DNA of 42,508 nucleotides from an uncultured Alphaproteobacteria bacterium (lineage in GTDB: Bacteria > Pseudomonadota > Alphaproteobacteria > RF32 > CAG-239). Shown one piece after another: positions 8,679 to 17,099 of this stretch. Each line of letters begins with the position of its first letter. Position 1 is the first letter of the stretch. Location of the stretch: contig CALXUM010000014.1 in NCBI GenBank assembly GCA_944391685.1, positions 1-42,508 on the forward strand, in the 5' to 3' direction. The notes under the pieces were generated by a model. That model made no database searches. It had not been told where the DNA came from and saw nothing but the letters and a program-made list of their open reading frames with translations. The translations under genes were made by a program, and so were the position numbers.

Positions 8679-9344
8679 ATGGAATTACCTACACTTCCTC
8701 AATATGCTCTTTTTGATTGGGACGGCACGCTTGCTTTTACCAAAGATGCAGTAGTTTATTCATTGAGCAAAGTCTTAAAAGAATATGGCTTGCCTGATTG
8801 GCAGCAAGCCTTTACTAAAAGGAATAAGCAATTATCATTAAGAGACAACTTTCCTAACTTTTTTGGCTCAGATGCTGCCGTTGCGTATGAAAAATATGTT
8901 GAAATTTATCGTAAGCAAATCCCAACGTTGGTAAAATCATTTCCATATGCAGCTAAAGTTTTGGAATTTTTGCAAGCCAATCACGTGTCATTAATGATAA
9001 TGACCAACAAAGATCGTCGTTTATTGGAAGTTGAATTGGCTCAACTTTATAATCCTGAGTGGTTTGATAGAATTGTTTGCAGTCATGAGGCACCTAAAGA
9101 CAAGCCGTGGCCGGATCATATCTTTTATACTTTACGAGGTTTGCTAACTCCGGCAGAAATCAATTCACAAGATGTTTGGATGGTTGGAGATACAGCTCAA
9201 GACAGTGATTGTGCTTTATCGGCTCACGCTTTTCCGATTCGTGTTAATGAGCCTATATGGGGCTCAGGAACGGAAGAAAAAAATCCTAAAGTTTTATACA
9301 TAAAAGATTTCAAAGCTTTTTATAACATGTTAGCAAAATCTTAA
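8679..9344 (+). CDS. HAD-superfamily phosphatase (phosphoglycolate phosphatase-like)
   Basis: The product has 221 residues. Motif I is LFDWDGTL with the nucleophile and acid/base aspartates, followed by a helical C1-type cap, motif II in IMTNKD, a Lys in the KDKPWPD segment, and motif IV GDTAQDSDCA. The fold and length match HAD hydrolases of the Gph/phosphoglycolate type, but the true substrate cannot be read from sequence. AAGGA precedes the ATG. It lies 20 nt after serS. Confidence 0.85.
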   Translation: MELPTLPQYALFDWDGTLAFTKDAVVYSLSKVLKEYGLPDWQQAFTKRNKQLSLRDNFPNFFGSDAAVAYEKYVEIYRKQIPTLVKSFPYAAKVLEFLQANHVSLMIMTNKDRRLLEVELAQLYNPEWFDRIVCSHEAPKDKPWPDHIFYTLRGLLTPAEINSQDVWMVGDTAQDSDCALSAHAFPIRVNEPIWGSGTEEKNPKVLYIKDFKAFYNMLAKS

Positions 9345-9395
9345 AGCCTGCTAATTAAGCTATAAGATAAACAAACCACATTTTGAGGACAAGTT

Positions 9396-10964
9396 ATGTT
9401 TTTCAAAAAATTCAGCATAGATTATAACCGCCTTCCTCGCTATATTCTGATTATCGGAATTATAGTAGTCTTGGCAGTTTTTAATTTTTTCTATTTCAAA
9501 GAGCACTTATCTTCTAATTCAGAAACAATTAACAACTATTCTTTAAGGGATGAAGATATGAATAAAACCAGAGAAGCTGCCGTTGCGGGTTTGTTCTACC
9601 CCTCAGATGTTTACCAACTTTCTTCTGTAATTGACGGCTATTTGGAGCACAAAACATCAAGCCTAAGTCGTCGACCGCATATTTTGATAGTTCCGCATGC
9701 CGGATATATGTATTCTGCTCGAGTTTCCGCACAGGCATATCAAAAAATTCAACCTTTTGGTAAAACAATAAAAAAAGTTATTTTAATTGGCCCGGCACAC
9801 CGAGTTGCGGTTAAGGGAGTTGCTTTGTCAACGGCAGATAATTTTAAAACCCCGTTAGGCCTGGTTCCGGTAAATAAGGAAATAACAAAATCTTTGTCAG
9901 CATTAGATGGCTTTAATTATAATGATTTGGCACATAAAGATGAACATTCTTTGGAAGTTCAATTACCGTTTTTGCAAAAGACTTTACAAAATTTTAGTAT
10001 TGTTCCTCTTTTATATGGACAGGCCGATGCTGATAAATTAGCCCAAGCTCTAAAACCGTATCTGCAGCAAGATGATACTTTATTAGTGATATCTGCTGAT
10101 TTATCACATTATCTTGATTATCAAACCGCTCAAAATGTTGATAAAGAAACAGCCGTCATGGTTGAAAAAAATAAACCATTGGACGAGCATCGCTCCTGTG
10201 GAGCCACCGGCATCAATACGGCAATGCTTTTAGCTAAGGAATTTGGCCTTGTTCCACAAATGTTGGATATGGCAAGCTCAGGAGATGTTGGTGGGGATAT
10301 GCGTAGTGTTGTCGGTTATGCTGCCTGGGTTTTTAACCGCGATGATGAACCGCAAAAAAAACTATCTCCATTGGAAAAAGAAGTCGAAAATTTAGATAAT
10401 TTCAGCCGCCACAATAGGGATGCTATTCTTGACATTGTTCGTAAAAGTTTGCAAGAAGCGGTAGCTAACGGCAAAATATACAATCCTTCTCGTCAAGATT
10501 ATGCCAACGTTATGTTTGATAAAGGAGCTTCTTTTGTAACCTTAAAAGAGCAAGGAGAATTAAGAGGTTGCATTGGCAGTCTTATAGCCAGTCGTGCCAT
10601 TGCTCAGGATATCGCGGCCAACGCCTATGCCGCAGCCATGGAAGATACACGCTTTTCTCCGGTAACAGTAAAAGAATTGCCTAAAGTTTCATTTTCGGTC
10701 TCTTTGTTGACAGATTATGAAAAGCTAAGTTTTAAAAATGAGGATGATGTTTTGTCGCAAATAATTCCTAATGTTGATGGTTTGGTTATTCGCGATGGAG
10801 ATCGCCAAGGTGTTTTCTTGCCTTCTGTTTGGGAACAAATTCCTGATAAAAAAGAATTCCTCAATAATCTTAAAATCAAGGCAGGGCTTAGCCCGGCTTA
10901 TTGGTCAGATAAAATAAAAATATATCGTTTTCGTGTAGTGGAGATTAAAGATAATGAAAATTAA
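9396..10964 (+). CDS. Membrane-anchored Memo-AMMECR1 fusion (AmmeMemoRadiSam B+A)
   Basis: The protein has 522 residues and three parts. A signal anchor spans residues 16-34. A Memo-like domain (about 55-315) shows AGLFYP, PHAGYMYS, IGPAHR, EHSLEVQLPFL, SADLSHY and CGATGINTAM, the metal-binding or dioxygenase-like pattern of that family. A C-terminal AMMECR1 domain (about 335-520) has GELRGCIGSL. In many prokaryotes Memo and AMMECR1 proteins are encoded with a radical-SAM enzyme as the AmmeMemoRadiSam system, whose biochemical role is unclear. Here the two are fused, a membrane anchor is added, and no radical-SAM gene is visible. The next gene overlaps its 3' end by 11 nt, suggesting coupling. 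GAGGA precedes the ATG. Confidence 0.88.
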   Translation: MFFKKFSIDYNRLPRYILIIGIIVVLAVFNFFYFKEHLSSNSETINNYSLRDEDMNKTREAAVAGLFYPSDVYQLSSVIDGYLEHKTSSLSRRPHILIVPHAGYMYSARVSAQAYQKIQPFGKTIKKVILIGPAHRVAVKGVALSTADNFKTPLGLVPVNKEITKSLSALDGFNYNDLAHKDEHSLEVQLPFLQKTLQNFSIVPLLYGQADADKLAQALKPYLQQDDTLLVISADLSHYLDYQTAQNVDKETAVMVEKNKPLDEHRSCGATGINTAMLLAKEFGLVPQMLDMASSGDVGGDMRSVVGYAAWVFNRDDEPQKKLSPLEKEVENLDNFSRHNRDAILDIVRKSLQEAVANGKIYNPSRQDYANVMFDKGASFVTLKEQGELRGCIGSLIASRAIAQDIAANAYAAAMEDTRFSPVTVKELPKVSFSVSLLTDYEKLSFKNEDDVLSQIIPNVDGLVIRDGDRQGVFLPSVWEQIPDKKEFLNNLKIKAGLSPAYWSDKIKIYRFRVVEIKDNEN

Positions 10965-12666
10965 CGGTTATGAGTTAGCCATTCCAGAAGAAAAATTAGA
11001 TCATATTTTATCGGCTGAAACCCAAGCAATAGAAATGATAGATAAAAATTTTTCAGGCTATCAAGCTTTGTCTGAAGGAGATAAAAAAGCCCTCACATAT
11101 TTGGTAAGGGCAGCCAGAATTGTTAATGATATTTCATTAGAACAAGATCATCCCTTAAATTTAACTCTTAAAAAAAATTTGGAAAAAGAAGCTAAAAACA
11201 GTACCTATGCCGCTAAAGCCTTAAAATTGTTTAATTCATTAAATGGGGTTGCCGGTCTTAACGGACTTGATCCTGAACCTGTTCAAATTTTCAAAGGGGT
11301 AGGTGTCTTGCCCGGACGCAATTTTTATCCTCAGGATTTGAGTGTTGAAGAGTTTCATAAAATTCTTCTTAAAATGCTCAAATCTGGTAAAGCAGCGGAG
11401 GTAAAAAAGATTTTATCTGCTCGCAGTATGGTCCGTCGCCAAGGGGATGAGCTTTATGCTATTGATTATACTGAGTATTTTGCTTCTCAATTTTCACAAA
11501 TTGCTAATGAACTTGAATTAGCGGCTCATTATAGTAGTAATCATGCTTTTAATGATTATTTAGGTTGGCAGGCTCAGGCTTTGTTGCAAAATAATGAAGA
11601 TATGGATCAGCTTGCCGATAAACACTGGGCTGTTTTGCAAGACACTCCCTTAGAATTTACTTTAAGCCGTGAAAATTATGAAGATGAAATGACCGGTACG
11701 GTTTTTGAAAATGATGAGCTAAAAAGCTTGCTTGCCGAGCATGGAATAGAACCTGTTTCCAAAGATATGCTGGGAGCTCGTGTCGGTATTGTTAATCAAA
11801 AAGGAACAAAGCTGCTCTTAAGCTTTAAAGAACAGATGAAACAATTGGCATCTTTAATGCCTTATGCTGAAAAATATGAGCAATCAGTAGCATCAGGAGA
11901 AGATGTCAAACAAACCATGGTTGATGTCGACTTGGTAACATTGCAAGGAGATTATGCTCAGTGCCGTGGTGGTATCACCACAGCCCAAAATTTACCTAAC
12001 AATGATAAATTGTCCATCAAACTTGGCGGTGGCAGACGAAATGTTTATCACCGACAAGTCAGAATGAGTCATGATACCGAACGTACCAAAAAGATGCTTG
12101 CCGCCTTAGTAGCACCGGAGTTTCATCAATATTTTAATCCTGAGGCTGAACATATTTTTGTTATTGGCCATGAAAACGGCCACTCTCTTGGTCCCAACAG
12201 TTCTTATCAAGAAGCTTTAGGTGTTTACAAACATATTATCGAAGAAAATAAAGCCGATGTCGTTTCCATCACCTTCATGCCGGAATATGTCAAAAGCGGA
12301 GTTATAAGCGAACAAACCCTAAAAGAGGTATATACTACCTGGATAATTAGATTGTTCTTAAAATCAAAACCGCAACAAATCCAGCCGCATCGTGTTGGAG
12401 ATTTAATCCATTTTAACTTCTTGCTTGAAAAAGGTGCAATCCATTTTAATTCTGAGCGTAAATTGGAAATAGATTTTCTAAAGCTGCCCAAAGCAATGTT
12501 TGAGATTCTTCGTCAAACCATAGAAGTTCAACTATCTAAAGATCCTAAAAAAGCCAAAGCTTTTATTGATAAATATTCCAAGTGGTCAGATTTGCATCAA
12601 TACATTGCCAATACTTTACGTAGTTTAGGAGTTAAACCTTATAAAGATATCAGGACTTATCTATAA
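10954..12666 (+). CDS. M49-like (dipeptidyl-peptidase III family) metallopeptidase
   Basis: The product has 570 residues with no signal peptide, so it is probably cytoplasmic. The zinc motif is HENGH at 406-410, followed by EENKAD at 430-435. This resembles the M49 arrangement, where the HExxGH motif is followed by an EEXRAE/D motif. The overall layout, with a helical N-terminal half and the upper catalytic lobe at 360-560, also fits DPP III-like proteins. The helix motif is the five-residue HExxH form rather than the six-residue HExxGH typical of classical DPP III, so it is either a divergent branch or another family. It sits between the Memo-AMMECR1 fusion and L-serine dehydratase with overlapping ends, suggesting a role in peptide or amino-acid breakdown. 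Confidence 0.78.
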   Translation: MKINGYELAIPEEKLDHILSAETQAIEMIDKNFSGYQALSEGDKKALTYLVRAARIVNDISLEQDHPLNLTLKKNLEKEAKNSTYAAKALKLFNSLNGVAGLNGLDPEPVQIFKGVGVLPGRNFYPQDLSVEEFHKILLKMLKSGKAAEVKKILSARSMVRRQGDELYAIDYTEYFASQFSQIANELELAAHYSSNHAFNDYLGWQAQALLQNNEDMDQLADKHWAVLQDTPLEFTLSRENYEDEMTGTVFENDELKSLLAEHGIEPVSKDMLGARVGIVNQKGTKLLLSFKEQMKQLASLMPYAEKYEQSVASGEDVKQTMVDVDLVTLQGDYAQCRGGITTAQNLPNNDKLSIKLGGGRRNVYHRQVRMSHDTERTKKMLAALVAPEFHQYFNPEAEHIFVIGHENGHSLGPNSSYQEALGVYKHIIEENKADVVSITFMPEYVKSGVISEQTLKEVYTTWIIRLFLKSKPQQIQPHRVGDLIHFNFLLEKGAIHFNSERKLEIDFLKLPKAMFEILRQTIEVQLSKDPKKAKAFIDKYSKWSDLHQYIANTLRSLGVKPYKDIRTYL

Positions 12667-14048
12667 TGTATTACAGTTTTTTTGAAATATTTTCCATTGG
12701 TGTCGGTCCGTCGAGTTCTCATACCGTGGGACCGATGCGTGCCGCTAAGAGATATTTGGATAACTTAAAAAGCAAAAAGTTATTTTCCAAAGTTCAAGAC
12801 ATTAAAGTTACGTTGTTTGGCTCACTTGCCTTAACCGGCCACGGTCATGGAACCGTAAAAGCAATTGTTTATGGTTTAATGGGGCTTGAGGCCGAAGCTT
12901 TGGATCCGGAAAAACCATATGTCAATGCTGTTGAAAGAGACAAATTATTACACTTGGGACAAGAAAGAATTATCCCGTTTGATATTGAAAAATCTATCAT
13001 TTTTGCCAAAGATACATTTTTACCTGAGCATTCAAACGGCATGCGGTTTGAGGCTTTTGATAATCAAGGTAAAGAGCTTTTAACTGAAGAATATTTTTCG
13101 GTAGGTGGCGGCACAATTGCTCGCAAAGATGAAATTTCCCGACGTATTGAAAGAGAACCTTATAATATTCCTCATCAATTTGATACCTGCAGAGAGCTTC
13201 TACAAAAATGTCATAAATATGGCATGAGTATTTCTGATATAGTTTTACAAAATGAAGTTTGTCTAAAAAACGAGACAGAAGTAAAAAAAGGTATTCAAAA
13301 AATATATCAAATTATGCAAGAAGCCATAGACAGAGGAATGAAAGCCAGGGGTATTCTTCCCGGTGGCTTAGGAATAAAACGCCGAGCCGGAGAAATATTT
13401 AATCGACTGGAAGAAAAGTTTCGTGATAATGAGTTTGATCCTTTAATGGTGGTAGATTGGATAAATCTTTGGGGTTTTGCCGTAGCAGAAGAAAATGCCG
13501 CCGGAGGCAGAATTGTAACCGCTCCCACCATGGGATCTGCCGGAATAGTTCCTGCAGTTTTAAGATATTATGAAAAATATGCTTCTGCCCAATCTCCGTT
13601 TGATGTAAAAAAAGGCATAGAAGTATTTTTAACCACGGCATCAGCCATTTGCAGCCTTTATCGTACCAACGCCTCCATTTCAGGAGCAGAAGTCGGTTGC
13701 CAAGGTGAAGTTGGAGTGGCTTGTTCTATGGCGGCAGCAGGCTTGGCAGCGGCTATGGGTGGCACACCGGAGCAAGTAGAAATGGCAGCAGAAACCGGCA
13801 TGGAACATAATCTTGGGTTAACATGCGATCCGGTTAAAGGTTTGGTGCAAATACCGTGCATTGAAAGAAATGCCATGGGTGCCGTTAAGGCGGTAAATGC
13901 CGCCAGATTAGCGTTGCGTAGTGATGGCAAACATATAGTTAGCTTAGACAATGTTATTAAAACCATGTATTCCACCGGTCGAGATATGGCTCGCAAATAT
14001 AAAGAAACATCAATGGGTGGCTTAGCGGTAAATGTTCCTAATTGTTAG
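12666..14048 (+). CDS. sdaA: L-serine dehydratase (iron-sulfur, single chain)
   Basis: The enzyme converts L-serine to pyruvate and ammonia with an oxygen-sensitive [4Fe-4S] cluster. The 460-residue protein carries the beta-domain start FSIGVGPSSSHTVGPMRAA, and the alpha domain with GSAGIVPAVL and cluster cysteines in VGCQGEVGVACSMAAAG, LTCDPVKG and IPCIERNAMG. Both domains are in one chain, as in Escherichia coli SdaA. Its ATG overlaps the TAA of the upstream peptidase gene (TAATG), a strong sign of translational coupling. Serine released by the peptidase could feed directly into it. Confidence 0.95.
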   Translation: MYYSFFEIFSIGVGPSSSHTVGPMRAAKRYLDNLKSKKLFSKVQDIKVTLFGSLALTGHGHGTVKAIVYGLMGLEAEALDPEKPYVNAVERDKLLHLGQERIIPFDIEKSIIFAKDTFLPEHSNGMRFEAFDNQGKELLTEEYFSVGGGTIARKDEISRRIEREPYNIPHQFDTCRELLQKCHKYGMSISDIVLQNEVCLKNETEVKKGIQKIYQIMQEAIDRGMKARGILPGGLGIKRRAGEIFNRLEEKFRDNEFDPLMVVDWINLWGFAVAEENAAGGRIVTAPTMGSAGIVPAVLRYYEKYASAQSPFDVKKGIEVFLTTASAICSLYRTNASISGAEVGCQGEVGVACSMAAAGLAAAMGGTPEQVEMAAETGMEHNLGLTCDPVKGLVQIPCIERNAMGAVKAVNAARLALRSDGKHIVSLDNVIKTMYSTGRDMARKYKETSMGGLAVNVPNC

Positions 14049-14125
14049 GAAAAAGCATAAATTTGTTGCTAACAATTAAAAAAAATAGCACAATCATCAT
14101 ATGTTTTGTACCAAAGGAGATAAAA

Positions 14126-14509
14126 ATGTTATCTAAACTATTTAAGGGTGAATTATCTCTTGCCGCAACTTTCTGGAAATTTGGAGTATTACCTCTTATA
14201 ATAATGAGATATGCCGTTGTTATATTTGGTAATTTATTGGGAGGATATCTGCAAGGTCGCAGCATCTTTAATTTCTTTTTGCATAATTTTCATCCCATAT
14301 ATTCGTCAAAATTAAGTATTTTATGGACATTATGCTATATCTCATCTTTATTGGTTTTAGCTTTTTATTCTTGGAAAATTATAATTGCCGTTTGGCGTAG
14401 TTCTGAAGCTTATGATAAAAGTAATTGGCTCACTTTTTTGGCCCGTTTAGGGATCATTTGCATGGTGTTTGCGGTTTGGAGCTCGGTTATTAAATATTCT
14501 GTTCTTTAA
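14126..14509 (+). CDS. Small hypothetical inner-membrane protein
   Basis: The product has 127 residues with three or four hydrophobic segments (about 18-40, 60-85 and 100-125). AAAGGAGA lies just before the ATG at 14126, which I prefer to the longer frame opening at 14042. The sequence SEAYDKSNWLTFLARLGII recalls bacterial small membrane proteins with a cytoplasmic loop, but I cannot name a family. It follows sdaA by 77 nt and precedes a tiny lipoprotein. Confidence 0.65.
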   Translation: MLSKLFKGELSLAATFWKFGVLPLIIMRYAVVIFGNLLGGYLQGRSIFNFFLHNFHPIYSSKLSILWTLCYISSLLVLAFYSWKIIIAVWRSSEAYDKSNWLTFLARLGIICMVFAVWSSVIKYSVL

Positions 14510-14525
14510 AATAAGGAAATATAAA

Positions 14526-14675
14526 ATGAAAGTATTTTTAGGCTTGTTTGCACTTTTTTTACTCGTTTCCTGCAAAGTAGGAGAATTCACACCTGAACGT
14601 CATGCCCTTTATGACCTTAATCGTCCTGATTGTGAAAAAACGCCTGAAAAATGTATAAACGGCTATCCGTGGTAA
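14526..14675 (+). CDS. Tiny lipoprotein
   Basis: The product has 49 residues: a lipoprotein signal with lipobox LVSC (Cys16), then a short mature part with two further cysteines (DCEKTPEKCINGYPW). AAGGA precedes the ATG at 14526. The mature chain is about 34 residues, so it probably acts as a small envelope factor. No family is recognised. It follows the membrane protein at 14126 by 16 nt. Confidence 0.65.
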   Translation: MKVFLGLFALFLLVSCKVGEFTPERHALYDLNRPDCEKTPEKCINGYPW

Positions 14676-14684
14676 GAGTGTTTT

Positions 14685-15497
14685 TTATTTATCTTCGTTT
14701 TCTACAATAATTCCTTTAACAAGAATAAATGTAGGTGTTCTTCCGTTAAAAGCATTATTCTTTTTAGCCAACTCAACAGCTTCATTATCAATTTCAGATT
14801 GATAATGTCTGGCCTTTGGTGTCATATCAACACCGCTTGCTTTGGCAGTTATTTCAGCCTCTTGTTCTTTGTCTTTATCAACCTTTATTTCTTCCGGAGC
14901 TTTTAGTATTTTTTCCAAAATTTCCTGAGTTTCTTTTGAGCGACGGTTTGTATAAACAATATTTTGTTTTTCGGCAGGAAGAATAGCCAAAATTTTTTCA
15001 AGATTTGCCAGTTGTTTATTTTTCTTAATTAAATTTATGTCGTCAACAATCAAAATATTAGTCTTAGATAAATCTATTTTTCCGTTTTCGACAATATCAA
15101 CTAATAAGTCAGGAGAACCGATAATAACATTGGCTTCATTACCGACATCTTCTTCTCCGTCTTTAATTGTAGCATTATTTATTTCATGATATTTATTAAA
15201 CACGGCTAACCTATCAGAAGTCATAACCGAACATTCTGAATTAGGTGTTATTATTAAAATATTTTGAGGTCCTCTGGTGCTTATTATATCTATCAAAGGA
15301 AGCACGTAAGACATTGTCTTTCCGCAACCTTGCGGAGCGATGGTAAAAACATCTTTCCCTTCTAAGATTGATGGTATAACATCAGCCTGTACGGTTGTCG
15401 GTTCTTTAATTCCAAATTCATCAATAGCTTTAATTGTCTGTTGGCTTAAGCCTAAATCTGCAAAATTCATTTCATAACACTTCATATAAGTTAACAT
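14685..15497 (-). CDS. Truncated, degenerate DEAD-box helicase domain
   Basis: The product has 270 residues. It starts like a DEAD-box RNA helicase (FADLGLS, the Q motif GIKEPTTVQADVIPSILEGKDV, and Walker A APQGCGKT at 54-61). The DEAD sequence is replaced by DDIN (152-155) and the SAT motif by a YTN sequence. The second RecA domain, with its arginine-finger motifs, is absent. The C-terminal 60 residues are charged and unlike helicases. It may still bind ATP or RNA but should not be a normal helicase. It may be a decayed paralogue or a repurposed domain. No clear ribosome binding site precedes 15497, and the Met at the tenth codon (MNFADL) is an alternative start. Confidence 0.72.
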   Translation of the reverse strand: MLTYMKCYEMNFADLGLSQQTIKAIDEFGIKEPTTVQADVIPSILEGKDVFTIAPQGCGKTMSYVLPLIDIISTRGPQNILIITPNSECSVMTSDRLAVFNKYHEINNATIKDGEEDVGNEANVIIGSPDLLVDIVENGKIDLSKTNILIVDDINLIKKNKQLANLEKILAILPAEKQNIVYTNRRSKETQEILEKILKAPEEIKVDKDKEQEAEITAKASGVDMTPKARHYQSEIDNEAVELAKKNNAFNGRTPTFILVKGIIVENEDK

Positions 15498-15563
15498 TTT
15501 TCTAGATATTATGTAGTTTAGAGATTTTAGTCAACTCAAATGTGTAAATAAATTTTGCAAAAT

Positions 15564-16511
15564 TTATGAATATATACTTTTTCCGCTAATACGCATATAA
15601 GGAATATTAATTTCTTTTGGATGATGATATTTTTGTACATCTTTAATCGACATTAGTCTTTTGAGCATGTTTTCCTGATATTTTTCAGGAGTATTTAATA
15701 TTGAAAACTGAACCTTCCAATATTGAGCCATTTTATCTAAGCTTCCGGCTAAATATCCCCCTTCATCATTCAAATTGTTTCGCTCAGCACCGCTAATAAC
15801 CTTATCTAAAATTTCAGTACGCAGATTAATTAAATAAGGATCCTTAGCGTGCTCGTTTTTATAACGTTCCATACCGGGCATCAATCCTCTGGTCAGAAAC
15901 AAAGGAGTGTTAAAACCCTTAGTATTTAGAGGGTTTGTTCCTTGTCTTCCTTTTTCAAGAAAGGGTTGCAAATCAATAATGAACAATCTTTGATCTAAAG
16001 CAGAAAACAAGATATTTCCGGTATTGGTAAATAATCCCCCGCCTACATCAATAGAATACTCTTTTGCAGATATAAAATGCAAATCATCGTAGATAGTATC
16101 AATAGCCTTATCAGGTATTTCCAGTATTTTTTCAGACATCAATTTGGTTTTAATTAAAGCTTCTTCTGAATCTGGCACCGGACGTCCTGGTTTATAAATC
16201 TCATAAGAAAATCCGGGGCAATAGTAATTTATTGTTATTTTGGGGCCAAATTCCATGGTATCTTCCGGATGCCAAAAATAAGCCACTGTTTGTGCAAAAT
16301 TACGATGCCCAAAAACATTTTTTTGTAAATGTAACTCAGATTCTTTTATATAATTAAAAGCATCGTTTTTATTTAATTGATTAGATATTCTAATAGTATA
16401 TTTAGGGTGGGTATGGATCTTATAAACAGTTGCTTCGGCACCTTCGCCTAAAGGGGCTTCGCCTAAAGCAAATAAAATTTCATCGTTTGTTGGCAGTTCA
16501 TAAATGTCCAT
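15564..16511 (-). CDS. Kinase-fold protein (APH/protein-kinase-like)
   Basis: The product has 315 residues with no signal or membrane segment. The N-terminus has a glycine-rich loop, GEGAEATVY (22-30), then YTIRIS in the position of the ATP-binding Lys strand. The C-lobe has IDVGGGLFTNTGNILF (154-169), resembling the D...GNIL catalytic loop of aminoglycoside phosphotransferase and ABC1-type kinases, and IIDLQPF (178-184) at the metal-binding DxG/DF position. The rest is helical. A small-molecule or protein kinase is plausible; the substrate is unknown. AAAGG precedes the ATG. Neighbours (DEAD remnant, cupin) give little hint. Confidence 0.6.
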   Translation of the reverse strand: MDIYELPTNDEILFALGEAPLGEGAEATVYKIHTHPKYTIRISNQLNKNDAFNYIKESELHLQKNVFGHRNFAQTVAYFWHPEDTMEFGPKITINYYCPGFSYEIYKPGRPVPDSEEALIKTKLMSEKILEIPDKAIDTIYDDLHFISAKEYSIDVGGGLFTNTGNILFSALDQRLFIIDLQPFLEKGRQGTNPLNTKGFNTPLFLTRGLMPGMERYKNEHAKDPYLINLRTEILDKVISGAERNNLNDEGGYLAGSLDKMAQYWKVQFSILNTPEKYQENMLKRLMSIKDVQKYHHPKEINIPYMRISGKSIYS

Positions 16512-16640
16512 GTTTACACCTTTTGTCTAATAATGTAATTTTATACAATATTTTTGTCACAAAATCAAGGTATAAAAATAAAACTGGACGAATTTTTCAA
16601 AAAAACACACCTAATGACGTTAAAAAATCAAAAGCAAAAA

Positions 16641-17003
16641 TTAAACTCTGCCATACTTGTCTTCAAAACGAACAATATCATTTTCATCCAAGTTATCTCC
16701 GGTTTGAATTTCAATAAATTCCATAATTTTTTTAGTTTTATTTTGTATGCGATGTTCTGTTTCTTTAGGAATATATATTGCTTCATCAGATTTGAGAATA
16801 ATTTCTTTATCTCCTAAAGTAACCACAGCCTCACCTTTAACAATAATCCAGTGCTCATTGCGATGATGATGTAATTGCAATGATAAAATATTATCCGGTG
16901 TAACGCAGATTCTTTTAACACAAAAATTTTCACCGGCATCTAAAATTTCCCAAGTACCCCAAGGACGAGCATCTTTTTGTCCTTTTTTATAATTATTTGC
17001 CAT
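16641..17003 (-). CDS. Stand-alone cupin (mannose-6-phosphate isomerase type II-like)
   Basis: The product has 120 residues matching the C-terminal cupin domain of ManC/type II mannose-6-phosphate isomerases. It shows RPWGTWEILD near the start, the metal-binding motif LQLHHHRNEHWIIVKGEA, and the second motif IPKETEHRIQN. The usual N-terminal GDP-mannose pyrophosphorylase domain is absent, so it is either a separate isomerase or a sugar-binding regulator. I chose the ATG at 17003, which has AAGG before it, over the longer frame whose extra residues are hydrophobic and unlike the family. It is divergent from ptsP. Confidence 0.82.
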   Translation of the reverse strand: MANNYKKGQKDARPWGTWEILDAGENFCVKRICVTPDNILSLQLHHHRNEHWIIVKGEAVVTLGDKEIILKSDEAIYIPKETEHRIQNKTKKIMEFIEIQTGDNLDENDIVRFEDKYGRV

Positions 17004-17099
17004 TTTTTTATTCCTTTTAATTAAGTTTTTACTTGATACAAGGCAATATAAATAATATAAGTAAAATCGCAAGGTAAAAATTTTATTGGTGGAAAAGCA

